Assembly (NCBI GenBank): GCA_016716235.1
Contig: JADJWS010000001.1
Coordinates: forward strand, 2,170,001 to 2,234,000
Direction: 5' to 3'
DNA from: Candidatus Defluviilinea gracilis
GTDB lineage: Bacteria; Chloroflexota; Anaerolineae; Anaerolineales; Villigracilaceae
DNA: 64,000 nt
Positions 39,500 through 47,929 of this stretch are shown piece after piece; positions within the stretch are counted from its first letter, which is position 1, and each line of letters begins with the position of its first letter. Under the pieces are notes generated by a model that worked only from the letters and a program-made list of their open reading frames with translations, had not been told where the DNA came from and searched no databases. Position numbers and translations under genes: made by a program.

Positions 39500-40181
39500 C
39501 CACCAATGCCGACCTGTTTCTCAAACGCCTGCGCGCTTCCGAATTCCTTCACGGGTTGGACGAGAGCGCGTTAAGACAGATCGCCGAGAGCGCGGCGTGG
39601 AAGGTCTATCCGCCCAACGCGGTCATCTTTTGGGAAGGGGATAACGAATCGAATTTGTATTTCCTGCAATACGGCTCGCTCAAAGCCATGAAAACCTCAC
39701 CCGATGGGCGCGAACAGGTTCTGCGATTTCTCTACGCGGGCGAGGTGTTCAATGAGGTCGGCGCGTTGGCGCGAAAGCCGAATCCTGCCACAGCCATTGC
39801 GCTGGAAGAGTCGGGGTGTGGCTTCTCCCGCGCCATGCGCTGGACAAGATTCTGTTGGAACATCCGCAGGTGGCGTTGCAGATCATCGAAAACATGGCAG
39901 ACAAGATCGTCGGGCTGGTCACGCTCGCCGCAGATCTATCGCTGAAAACGGTCGAGGCGCGTTTCGCCAAGTTATTGCTCGATGCCGCGGAAGGGGATGT
40001 GATCGAACGCCGCCGCTGGACGAACCAGACCGAACTGGCGGCGCGACTCGGCACCGTCCCCGATGTGCTCAGTCGCGTCATCCGCGAACTGACGAAGGTG
40101 GGGCTGATCGAAATGGACAGGCAATCCATCCGCATTTTGGATCGGGCGGGCTTGGCAGAACGGGCAATGATTCAGGAGTAA
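39496..40181 (+). pseudogene. CRP/FNR-family regulator with a frameshift
   Basis: Two overlapping frames together encode one CRP/FNR protein of about 228 residues. The first (39496-39815) gives the cyclic-nucleotide-type beta roll (IFWEGDNESNLYFLQYGS, LYAGEVFNEVGALARKPN); the second (from about 39816) gives VWLLPRHALDKILLEHP, the dimer helix, and the HTH (TNQTELAARLGTVPDVLSR). One base appears missing in the GGGG run at 39813-39816. This could be a true pseudogene or a sequencing error. It overlaps lysA by 4 bp (ATGA) and precedes a cupin gene. No FNR cysteine cluster is visible. Confidence 0.8.
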
Positions 40182-40308
40182 AAAAGATCGGCGCGCGGAT
40201 TACGCGGAATTCCATTCATCCGCGCGCAAAAGAATTCCAAAAAACCCGACAAAAGTCGGGGCGCGAAACGGGGGCGAGGAGTACAGTTTTGGCATACAAG
40301 GAGACGCC

Positions 40309-40620
40309 ATGCCCGACATCTATTTTCCAGACACAAAATCCAAAGCCGTTTTTTCCGCCGATGGACCAAAGCCGCAGTTCCTGCTCGACGCGCCGCAGTT
40401 CAAGGCGCTGGTAGTGGGGTTGGAGGCGGGACAGCAACTGCCTGTTCATCCCGCTGAAGCGGCAATGTACCATTTCCTCGAAGGCGAGGGGCTGATGACC
40501 GTGGACGATGAAACTTTCGCGGTCAAACCCGGCGTGACTGTCATCGCGCCCAGCGGATCGAAGCGCGGCATGAACGCCAAAACGCGCCTCGTTTTCCTCG
40601 GTTCGAAAGGCGCATCCTAG
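40309..40620 (+). CDS. small cupin-domain protein
   Basis: The 103-residue protein is a single conserved beta barrel of the cupin type, with LPVHPAEAAMYHFLEGEGLM (motif 1, metal His and Glu region, about residues 44-63) and AVKPGVTVIAPSGSKRGMNA (motif 2, where the usual His is replaced). It may bind a metal or small ligand; the function is unknown. AAGGAGACGCC precedes the ATG. It lies downstream of the CRP-like gene; the 127-bp gap includes a CCCGACAAAAGTCGGG hairpin that may end the upstream message. Confidence 0.75.
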   Translation: MPDIYFPDTKSKAVFSADGPKPQFLLDAPQFKALVVGLEAGQQLPVHPAEAAMYHFLEGEGLMTVDDETFAVKPGVTVIAPSGSKRGMNAKTRLVFLGSKGAS

Positions 40621-40630
40621 TACCGCAAAG

Positions 40631-40664
40631 TTCACTTTGTGAATATGGACAAGGTGAACCTTGT
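40631..40664. repeat. two adjacent palindromes before the membrane gene
   Basis: TTCACTTTGTGAA (40631-40643) and ACAAGGTGAACCTTGT (40649-40664) sit in the 74-bp gap before the gene at 40695. The first has CRP-box-like symmetry, but the pair also resembles the short dispersed palindromes elsewhere. Regulation by the neighbouring CRP-type gene would be speculation. Confidence 0.55.
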
Positions 40665-40694
40665 CGTACTGAATCTTTTCCAAAGGAAACTCTC

Positions 40695-41873
40695 ATGCCC
40701 ATCCCTTATCTTCTCACTACCTTGCTCTATATTTTCGTCGCCCTCTTTGCTGCGGCAGATGCGTCGCTCGTCAGCCTTAACCTCGCCAGCGCGTTTCCTG
40801 CCCTGCGCTGGGTGCGCGTCCACTTTATTACGCTCGGCATCCTTTCGCAGACCATCTTCGGCTTGCTTCCCGTTCTCGTCGCGTCGCTCGCCAAAAAGAC
40901 GAGACCCGCCATCCGCTGGGATATCTGGCTCACGCTCAACGCGGGATTTGTCGCGCTCGTGGCGGGATTCGCGGGCGTCAACCATCCGATGATCTTTGCG
41001 GGCGGCGCGCTGATCTTCACCGCCGCGACGCTTTTCTTCATTCAACTCTGGAACGCGCGCGGCGGCAACGCTCCCGCCTCGCTTAAGTTTTACATCGCGA
41101 GCGTGTTTTATTTATTCGTCGGCATCCTCGTCGGCACGGGCTTGTGGCTCAACTGGAGCGAAGCCCTCTACATCAAAGTTCCGCTTGAGGTACATATCCA
41201 CGCCAACTCGTGGGGCTTCATGTCGCTGGTTTTCGCGGGTCTGTTCGTTGACTTCATTCCCATGATCACGGGTCGTCCGCTGGGCGGGAAGAACGCGATC
41301 TCTTACATCTACTGGGGCATGACACTCGGCGCGTTCGGGCTGGTGCTCGGACCCTGGCTGGGCGGCTCGCTTCCCCCGACCATTACAGGCTTGATCTTGC
41401 ATCTCTCGGCGACGATCCTGTTGATCGTCCTGGCGGGACGCGCCCTCAAAGCCAGCGGTCATCTCTCGACGGCGGGCGGCTGGCACTTGCTCGCTTCCTA
41501 CACATGGATTCTACTCCCCGTGCTCGTCGCGCCGTTGATTCTGACTCACCTCATCCCGGGCGGACCCGTCGAATCGATTGCGCCTCAACCCCTGATTTAT
41601 GGCTGGGTACTCCAATTCGGCGTTGCCCTCATCCCATACATTGCGCGTCGTTTCTTTCTCAAACAGGAAACTCCTCCATTGGGCGGTCACTGGTTCAGTC
41701 TGGCGGGCATCGCCCTCGGCAGTGTTCTGGTCTGGGTCAGCATCTTCCTCGTGGATATGCGCGGCGTGTTGTACGGAATCGGCTTCGCCCTCTACGCGCT
41801 GGCGCTGATTCCCCCCGTCAAGGAACTGTTCGAGATCGTCCGCGATGGGTTCAGGAGAATCGAGTCTGTGTGA
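40695..41873 (+). CDS. polytopic haem-copper-oxidase/NnrS-like membrane protein
   Basis: The 392-residue protein has about twelve membrane spans. Histidines sit in helices as in haem-copper oxidase subunit I and NnrS proteins: WVRVHFITLGILSQ (about residue 41) and VPLEVHIHANSWGFMSLVF (about 158-176), followed by FAGLFVDFIPMITGRPLGG. Such proteins bind haem or copper and handle oxygen or nitric oxide. No catalytic oxidase subunits are nearby, so a nitric-oxide or stress role is a guess based on its CRP/FNR, cupin and cytochrome b561 neighbours. Confidence 0.6.
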   Translation: MPIPYLLTTLLYIFVALFAAADASLVSLNLASAFPALRWVRVHFITLGILSQTIFGLLPVLVASLAKKTRPAIRWDIWLTLNAGFVALVAGFAGVNHPMIFAGGALIFTAATLFFIQLWNARGGNAPASLKFYIASVFYLFVGILVGTGLWLNWSEALYIKVPLEVHIHANSWGFMSLVFAGLFVDFIPMITGRPLGGKNAISYIYWGMTLGAFGLVLGPWLGGSLPPTITGLILHLSATILLIVLAGRALKASGHLSTAGGWHLLASYTWILLPVLVAPLILTHLIPGGPVESIAPQPLIYGWVLQFGVALIPYIARRFFLKQETPPLGGHWFSLAGIALGSVLVWVSIFLVDMRGVLYGIGFALYALALIPPVKELFEIVRDGFRRIESV

Positions 41874-41939
41874 TAAGCGCAAGAGTTTTCTTGTGGTACT
41901 GAAACTTCAAATGTTAGACGTTATCGAAAATATTTTTTC

Positions 41940-42010
41940 GGACGCGGATTGACACGGAAAACGCGGATTTTTTCTTCGTTATCAGCGTTCATCGGCGTTT
42001 ATCCGCGTCC
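41940..42010. repeat. GGACGCGGAT inverted repeat
   Basis: GGACGCGGAT (41940-41949) and ATCCGCGTCC (42001-42010) bracket ACGGAAAACGCGGATT and CAGCGTTCATCGGCGTT. It is the only notable structure in the 248-bp gap between the polytopic protein and cytochrome b561. Confidence 0.65.
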
Positions 42011-42121
42011 TACAAAAGAACTTGGGCTTATTACCGATAAAGTCTATTGCTTTCATGGCGTCTTCATCGCCAGTTCACAACGTTGCTTGATAATGACTTC
42101 AAATCATACAAGGAGATGTTC

Positions 42122-42655
42122 ATGTCAAAGTCCACACCCGCCCGTTACAGCCCCCTGATGGTTACGCTTCACTGGTTGACTGTTCTGCTCGTCTTTGCCG
42201 CATTTGTGGTCGGAAAAGCGATGGGCAGATTGCCGAATGACGATAGCGCAAAACTCATGCCATTGGCGATTCACATGATGCTGGGAATCACCATGCTGGT
42301 CGTGATCGTCGTCCGCTTCCTCGCGCGGATGAGGACCCCGCATCCCGCCTACGCCTCCACAGGCAACGCCTTGCTCGACGCTCTCGGCAAGTTCGCGCAT
42401 TACGCTCTCTACCTGCTGGTCTTTCTGATGGCGGCCAGCGGCATGGCGCTCTCCGCGCAGGCGGGGCTTCCGCAAATTGTCTTTGGCGGCGCAAGTTCCC
42501 TGCCTGCCGACTTCTTCGACTTTGCGGCGCGCGCCATGCACGGCTTCATCGCGCCCGCGCTCTTCCTGCTCATCCTCCTGCATGTCGGCGCGGCGTTCTA
42601 TCACCAGTTGGTTCTCAAGGATAAATTGTTCGCGCGCATGGGGTACGGAAGATAA
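42122..42655 (+). CDS. cytochrome b561 family protein
   Basis: The 177-residue protein has four membrane helices with the haem-ligand histidines of bacterial cytochrome b561: TLHWLTVLLVFAAF (helix 1), IHMMLGITMLVVIVVRFLAR (helix 2), HYALYLLVFLMAASGMAL (helix 3) and LLHVGAAFYHQLVLKDKLF at the end of helix 4. It would shuttle electrons from the quinone pool, typically in superoxide or redox stress. The ATG at 42122 is preceded by AAGGAGAT; an upstream in-frame ATG at 42047 lacks conservation. Confidence 0.88.
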   Translation: MSKSTPARYSPLMVTLHWLTVLLVFAAFVVGKAMGRLPNDDSAKLMPLAIHMMLGITMLVVIVVRFLARMRTPHPAYASTGNALLDALGKFAHYALYLLVFLMAASGMALSAQAGLPQIVFGGASSLPADFFDFAARAMHGFIAPALFLLILLHVGAAFYHQLVLKDKLFARMGYGR

Positions 42656-42701
42656 TCCCCCCTCCGCACAGTCCATAGGGCAACAGCGCCAAGAGAGTTT
42701 C

Positions 42702-42738
42702 AAACAGCCGACTTATTTATGTAAGTCGGCTGTTTGCA
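42702..42738 (+). terminator. Rho-independent terminator
   Basis: AAACAGCCGACTTA (42702-42715) and TAAGTCGGCTGTTT (42722-42735) are perfect 14-bp arms around a 6-nt loop, ending in TTTG. It lies 47 bp past the cytochrome b561 stop. Confidence 0.85.
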
Positions 42739-42780
42739 TTATGGGTGATTTCGAGCTATCCATGTTATAACAGTCGCACG

Positions 42781-43380
42781 ATGAAGTACAACGTTGTTGC
42801 GCTCGCGCAGATGAATAGCGACCAAATAAGAAATCTGGCTCGCCTTCACCGCCGTGTTCTACATTCGTTATTGAGCGAGCTTGGCGCGCCGTTCCTGGAG
42901 CGTTATTACCAGTTTGCCCGCGCGGACTCGTCGGTGATTGGGATGTGCGCGTTGGGCGCGGAGGGGAATCCGCTGGGGTGGGTGGTGGGGTCGCCACAAC
43001 CGGAACGAGTCGCCCGTCGGATGAGCGAGGCGCGGGGGTGGTTCATCATCCACATGGCGAGGGTGTTGTTCGCGAATCCAAAAGCGATCTGGCAGGTTGT
43101 TGTTTCATCGCGGTCGGCGTCCGTTACAATGAGGCCGGGCGCAATCGAGTTGACGTATTTTGGCGTGGATGAATCGGCGCGCAAAAAAGGGTTGGGGCGC
43201 GAATTGTTGAACGCGTTCATCGAAGCCGCGCGCGGGAAGGGATTTACCTCCGTAGAGTTGAGCGTGGAAGCCGGGAACGCCGCCGCGATTGCATTGTATA
43301 CTTGGGCAGGTTTTCGCGTGGCGCGTTCGTACACAGAAGGCGCGTTCGACCGTCATCGCATGGAATTGATGCTCACATGA
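42781..43380 (+). CDS. GNAT-family N-acetyltransferase
   Basis: The 199-residue protein has the acetyl-CoA-binding core ARKKGLGRELLNAFIEAARG (about residues 132-151; pattern Q/RxxGxG/A), then SVELSVEAGNAAAIALYTWAGF (motif B). It transfers acetyl groups to an amine; the acceptor is unknown. The frame also opens at 42745, but MKYNVVALAQMN at 42781 fits the family. It overlaps the GT-C-like gene at 43377 by 4 bp, suggesting coupled translation and perhaps a role in modifying a sugar. Confidence 0.82.
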   Translation: MKYNVVALAQMNSDQIRNLARLHRRVLHSLLSELGAPFLERYYQFARADSSVIGMCALGAEGNPLGWVVGSPQPERVARRMSEARGWFIIHMARVLFANPKAIWQVVVSSRSASVTMRPGAIELTYFGVDESARKKGLGRELLNAFIEAARGKGFTSVELSVEAGNAAAIALYTWAGFRVARSYTEGAFDRHRMELMLT

Positions 43381-45401
43381 CAGTTCTCCTTCGTAAAATC
43401 GAATCGTTTGCCCAGCCGCGTTATGCGCCGTGGCTTTTTTTGATTGTCGGGTTCCTTGCCTACGGCTTGTTGTTATGGCGTCACGGTTTTTATTGGGATG
43501 ATCTGCCGATGACGTGGATCCGTTACGAGTTGGGGCGCGAAGCGATGGCGAAATATTTTTCGACGGCGCGCCCTGTGTGGGCGGTGCTGTATCAGGTGAC
43601 GACAACCTTCCTCCCGCCTGTGCCGATGGTATGGCAATTTGTTTCGATCCTGTGGCGCTGGCTCAGCGTGGTGTTGTTGTGGCAACTCGTCCGCGAACTG
43701 TGGCGCGACCGCGACAAGATGGCGGCGTTGGCGGGATTATTGTTTTTGCTCTATCCGGGGTTCAACTTGCAGTATGCCTCTTTCCTCACCGCGCATTTTT
43801 GGATCGTGGTCTGTTTCTTTTTCGCGTCGTTCTTGTCGACGTTGCGGGCGATGAACTCGCCCTCGCGCTATTGGCTGTTCACCAGCCTGGCGATGATCCT
43901 CTCCGCGCTGAATTTGTGGATGCTCGAATATTTTTATTCGCTCGAACTGATTCGCGCGGCGATCATTTTTTACGCGTTGCGGCAGAGCGGGCGGGGAGAA
44001 AAAGTATTTCAAACCGCGCGCCGCGCGTTTTTGCAGTGGCTTCCTTATCTATTTGTCTTCGTTGCGAATATTTTGTATCGCATGTTCGTGTTTACGAATG
44101 TGGCGTATCAAAATGTGTTCTTCTCCGAATTGCGGACAGATCCGCTTCGGGCGCTTCTCGGCTTGATGAAAAATATCGCGGCGGATCTGTGGCTCGCCTC
44201 GGCGCAGGCTTTTGGAACGATCTTTACGTTTCCAAACCCCGCGCTCGACGGTCCGCTAACGACGCTGATGTATCTCGCGGTGGTGATCGTCGTCGGCGTA
44301 TTGGTGTTCCTCTTTTTCAAGAGCGCAAATGTTCAACCTCAAAGACAGTCAGCGTACTGGGCGATCGGCATTGGCTTGATCGCCATGCTTCTCGGCGGAG
44401 GTCCTTATTGGCTGGCGTCTCTCGATATCAGCCTTTCGTTTCCCGCGAGTCGTTTTACCATGTCGTTCATGTTCGGCGCGTGCGTATTGATCGCGGGGCT
44501 GGTTGAGTTGATTCCCAAAACACTGCGCGTTGTGTTCGCCGCAACCCTTGTCGCGCTTTCGGCGGGCAGGCAGGTGATGATCGGCGATTCGTTTTTGCAG
44601 GATTGGGAGGCGCAGAAAAACCTGTTCTGGCAAATGCGCTGGCGCGCGCCCGCGCTCCAGCCCGACACGCTCGTGTTGATGAACGAGCATCTTGCGTATT
44701 ACGCCGACAACTCGATCAGCGCGGGCTTGAATTGGATCTATGACCCCGGCGCAAGCGCGGACGATATCAAGTACGTCATCTTTTATCCGGGCAATCGCCT
44801 CAATGGCTCGCTTGCTTCCCTCGAGCCGAACACCCCCATTCGCTACAGTTACATCGCGGGTGACTTCAACGGCAACACATCGGATGCCCTCGCGTTTTAC
44901 TACGACCCGCCGTATTGCCTCCGCCTGCTGGATTCTGATCTGGATAAAAACAACCGCTTCATCCCCGACGACAGCCTGATGCGCCAGGCGTCGGCATTAT
45001 CCAACCCCCAGCGGATTCTGCGCGAGCCGCCCGCATCCATGCCCGCGTTCTACGGGGCGGAACCTCCACACGGATGGTGCTACTACTTCCAAAAAGCCGA
45101 GCTCGCGCGTCAATTCGGAGATTGGGATGAAGTGAACCGTCTCGCCGATTCCGCCTTCAAACTCGACGAGCATTTCAACAATCCCGTTGAGTTGTTCGTC
45201 TTCATCGAGGGTTATGCCCACGCAGAGAAATGGGATGGTGCGATTCAACTATCCAAAGAAGCGCGGCAAGTTTCAAAGAGTTATGTTGACCCGTTGCTCT
45301 GCAAGTTGTGGAAGCGTATCGCAACAGAAACCGCATCAAACGAAGCGCAAACCGAAGCATTGAATGAAATCCAAAATCTCATTGAATGCCCCGAAGAATG
45401 A
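43377..45401 (+). CDS. GT-C-like large membrane protein, paralogue 1
   Basis: The 674-residue protein has an N-terminal membrane part of about ten to twelve spans (residues 15-400) and a soluble C-terminal part. After the first span, HGFYWDDLPMTWIRYELG carries the paired acidic residues of GT-C enzymes, suggesting a polyprenyl-phosphate-sugar dependent transferase. The C-terminus has a TPR-like helical region (YYFQKAELARQFGDWDEVNR) ending LNEIQNLIECPEE. It is closely related to 45740-47743 and more distantly to 5335-6786. Substrate and activity are unproven. Confidence 0.68.
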   Translation: MTVLLRKIESFAQPRYAPWLFLIVGFLAYGLLLWRHGFYWDDLPMTWIRYELGREAMAKYFSTARPVWAVLYQVTTTFLPPVPMVWQFVSILWRWLSVVLLWQLVRELWRDRDKMAALAGLLFLLYPGFNLQYASFLTAHFWIVVCFFFASFLSTLRAMNSPSRYWLFTSLAMILSALNLWMLEYFYSLELIRAAIIFYALRQSGRGEKVFQTARRAFLQWLPYLFVFVANILYRMFVFTNVAYQNVFFSELRTDPLRALLGLMKNIAADLWLASAQAFGTIFTFPNPALDGPLTTLMYLAVVIVVGVLVFLFFKSANVQPQRQSAYWAIGIGLIAMLLGGGPYWLASLDISLSFPASRFTMSFMFGACVLIAGLVELIPKTLRVVFAATLVALSAGRQVMIGDSFLQDWEAQKNLFWQMRWRAPALQPDTLVLMNEHLAYYADNSISAGLNWIYDPGASADDIKYVIFYPGNRLNGSLASLEPNTPIRYSYIAGDFNGNTSDALAFYYDPPYCLRLLDSDLDKNNRFIPDDSLMRQASALSNPQRILREPPASMPAFYGAEPPHGWCYYFQKAELARQFGDWDEVNRLADSAFKLDEHFNNPVELFVFIEGYAHAEKWDGAIQLSKEARQVSKSYVDPLLCKLWKRIATETASNEAQTEALNEIQNLIECPEE

Positions 45402-45513
45402 TTTGCAAAACCCTTCACGAAAAATAATGCCGAAGGCGTCGCGTGGCGCCGTGGCGACAGATGACATGATATTATCGCGTATGATGTCGGGGTTTGATTT
45501 GAACCCGATTACG

Positions 45514-45558
45514 ATTTTGAATGAAATCCAAAACGTATTGGAATGTCCAGCGCAATAA
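45514..45558 (+). pseudogene. remnant of a third GT-C-like paralogue
   Basis: The frame ending at 45558 reads ILNEIQNVLECPAQ, almost the same as the end of paralogue 1 (ALNEIQNLIECPEE), with matching DNA such as TTGAATGAAATCCAAAA. The rest is absent. A deletion or recombination probably removed all but the 3' end of a copy between paralogues 1 and 2. The upstream bases to 45402 do not resemble the family. Confidence 0.65.
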
Positions 45559-45584
45559 TTGAGACGGATTCTGTTTGTAGAGTA

Positions 45585-45730
45585 ATCCCGAAGGGATGAT
45601 AGGATTATAGAAATTGAGCATAGTTTCCGAAATCCCGAAGGGATGACATGATCGTATTACCTATGACACCCCTTCGGGGTTAATTCATATTTCAAATTCG
45701 CGCACTAGAATCATGTGACCCCTTCGGGGT
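45585..45730. repeat. CCCGAAGGG palindrome array
   Basis: Four short hairpins occur in 150 bp: ATCCCGAAGGGAT at 45585-45597 and 45632-45644, then the related ACCCCTTCGGGGT at 45668-45680 and 45718-45730. GATGACATGAT follows one of them and recurs near 45462. The last copy ends 9 bp before the next ATG, so that gene lacks a normal ribosome binding site. Confidence 0.8.
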
Positions 45731-45739
45731 CTTCGACCT

Positions 45740-47743
45740 ATGAAATTTTTTCGCCCACCCGTCGTTCTCCTCCTTGTCGCTATCCTCGCTTACGGATTGC
45801 TCATCCCGCAACTCGGCTTTTATTGGGATGACCTGCCCATCTCGTGGATCGCTTACGAGCTCGGCTCCGAAGCGTTGACCAAGTACTTCTCGACCAACCG
45901 TCCCGTGTGGGGATTGTTGTACCAGATCACGACTCGCATCATTCCCGATGAACCCATCTACTGGCAAATCTTCGCGCTATTTTGGAGATGGCTCGGCGCG
46001 GTGATGGTGTTCGCCATCGTCGAAAAATTATGGAAGGGCAAGCCCCGCCTCGCGCTGGGCGTTGCTCTTCTCTTTTTGGTCTACCCTGGATTCACTCAAC
46101 AATGGTCGGCGTTTTTATATAGCCATTTCTTCATCGTGCTGTTTTTCTTTTTATACTCCTATCTCCTGATGTTGCGTGCCATGGAAGAACCGAATCGCTA
46201 TTGGCAATTGACCGCGTTCGGCTTGATCTTCTCCGCGCTCAACTTATGGATGATGGAATATTTCTACGTGCTGGAACTGATGCGCGTGGGCGTCATCCTC
46301 ACTGCCCTGCGCGGCGAGACGATGAGCCTGCGCGAGATGGCTATTAAAACTTTCAAGTTGTGGCTTCCATACTTAATCGTTTTAGTTTTGGCGATTCTCT
46401 CGCGCTTGTTCATCTTCAACAATCAAGTCTACGGGATTGGACTAGGAGACTCGTTGAAGTCCGCGCCGCTGGAGACGATTATCAATCTTGCGCGAAACAT
46501 CCGTTCCACGTTGACTCTCGTCCTCCGCGATGCGTGGGTGCAAGTGACGCAGTTACCTAAAATTTCATCGGCTGAGCCCATTCTTAATTCATATTACATC
46601 GTCGTTGCGTTGGCGGCTCTTGTGTTGATCGCAGGTTTCTTGTTTGTTTCGCGTGAAGAAACGCAATTGATTCAAAAGAATATCAAAGATTCGCTTTGGA
46701 TGATCGGCTTGGGCATCTTCACTCTCCTGCTTTCGGGCTGGCCCTTTTGGCTGGTGGGATTCGTCCCGTCGCTGGCGTGGCCCGCGAGTCGATTCACGCT
46801 TCCGTTCATGTTCGGCGTCAGTTTGATCTTTGCTGGCGTGGTCAGTCTGATTCCATGGGAGCGAATTCGTATTGCTTTATTTGTTTCATTGATCGGTCTT
46901 GCCGTTGGCTATCAATTTTTAGTAGCGAATAATTACAAGCAAGATTGGCAAACTCAAAAAGAATTTTTCTGGCAAATGACGTGGCGCGCGCCGAGCATTG
47001 CACCCGATACTGCCATCATCATGAACGAAGGCGCGCTGGAATATTACGCGGATAATTCTTTGAGTCCCGTCGTCAATTGGGTGTACGCGCCTGAGAAACG
47101 CGGCGAAGATATTGATTATGTGTTGCTGTATCCCACCACGCGTTTGCGAAGCGATGCACTCCCGAAACTTGAACCTGATCTACCCATCTTCACTGAATAT
47201 TTAGCAGGACAATTTCATGGAAATACATCGCAGGCGTTGGCGATTTATTTCATGCCGCCGGGTTGTATGAGGATTCTTGATCCCGATGTTGACCGCGTGA
47301 ATCGCGCCATCCCCGAACAAAGCCTGATGCGTTTTGCATCGCGGCTGACAAATTATGAGTTGATCTCATCCGAGTCAAGTTCACAGATGCCGAAGCCGTA
47401 TGATCCCGAGCCAATACATGAATGGTGTTATGCCTTCCAGAAAGCGGACTTGGCGCGTCAATTCAAACAGTGGGATGAAGTTGTGTCGCTGGGCAATGCC
47501 GCGTTCGCCGAGGGTTTGAATCCAACTGACCCGGCGGAGCGATTCGTGTTCATCGAGGGATACGCCCATGCGGGCGAGTGGGAGCGCGCGGTAGAACTAT
47601 CCATGCGATCGTTGAGCGAATCGGAATCGATGAGCGCGCCCCTCTGTCGGTTGTGGGAACGTGTCGCGGCTGAGACAGCCGAAGGTCCGGGACGAAGCGA
47701 AGCGTTATCCGCAATACAGACGACTCTCGCTTGTAATCCATGA
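45740..47743 (+). CDS. GT-C-like large membrane protein, paralogue 2
   Basis: The 667-residue protein aligns over its whole length with the gene at 43377. Shared features include LGFYWDDLPISWIAYELGS (about residues 26-44), SALNLWMMEYFYVLELMR, WPASRFTLPFMFGVSLIFAG and the C-terminal HEWCYAFQKADLARQFKQWD. It is therefore a tandem duplicate that has diverged strongly in the soluble part. The same GT-C-type function is inferred. The start directly follows a palindrome array, with no Shine-Dalgarno sequence. Confidence 0.68.
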   Translation: MKFFRPPVVLLLVAILAYGLLIPQLGFYWDDLPISWIAYELGSEALTKYFSTNRPVWGLLYQITTRIIPDEPIYWQIFALFWRWLGAVMVFAIVEKLWKGKPRLALGVALLFLVYPGFTQQWSAFLYSHFFIVLFFFLYSYLLMLRAMEEPNRYWQLTAFGLIFSALNLWMMEYFYVLELMRVGVILTALRGETMSLREMAIKTFKLWLPYLIVLVLAILSRLFIFNNQVYGIGLGDSLKSAPLETIINLARNIRSTLTLVLRDAWVQVTQLPKISSAEPILNSYYIVVALAALVLIAGFLFVSREETQLIQKNIKDSLWMIGLGIFTLLLSGWPFWLVGFVPSLAWPASRFTLPFMFGVSLIFAGVVSLIPWERIRIALFVSLIGLAVGYQFLVANNYKQDWQTQKEFFWQMTWRAPSIAPDTAIIMNEGALEYYADNSLSPVVNWVYAPEKRGEDIDYVLLYPTTRLRSDALPKLEPDLPIFTEYLAGQFHGNTSQALAIYFMPPGCMRILDPDVDRVNRAIPEQSLMRFASRLTNYELISSESSSQMPKPYDPEPIHEWCYAFQKADLARQFKQWDEVVSLGNAAFAEGLNPTDPAERFVFIEGYAHAGEWERAVELSMRSLSESESMSAPLCRLWERVAAETAEGPGRSEALSAIQTTLACNP

Positions 47744-47802
47744 AAAAAAGCACTTGCGTATATCGTGTGGTTTGTCTAGAATAGGAAAAGATTAACCTTT
47801 TG

Positions 47803-47839
47803 TGATAAAATTTACTTGTATAGACAAGTTGTCAGACAA
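47803..47839 (+). promoter_or_regulatory. promoter with overlapping GntR-like operators
   Basis: TAAAAT (47806-47811) with TG one base upstream (47803-47804) forms an extended -10. It is followed directly by ACTTGTATAGACAAGT (47814-47829), a 16-bp near-palindrome, and by TTGTCAGACAA (47829-47839). These resemble GntR/HutC-type boxes. A related half-site, TTGTCTAGA, lies at 47772. A regulator bound there would block transcription of the importer genes. No regulator gene is adjacent. Confidence 0.6.
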
Positions 47840-47929
47840 TTAATCCGTGAAAGGAGGCTAACGCCAAAGAATTGTTTTCTTGCCGCATGAGTTGTATCTT
47901 CACCAAAATCACACAATAGGAGTAGAGAA

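Noticed and set aside
45364..45558. 64-residue frame overlapping the end of the GT-C-like gene
   Set aside because: Only the last 14 codons resemble a gene (the paralogue remnant); the rest is out of frame with paralogue 1 or repeat-like.
47744..47929. Possible purine riboswitch upstream of the BMP importer
   Set aside because: I could not find the conserved purine-aptamer core or its loop sequences; palindromic operators explain the visible structure better.
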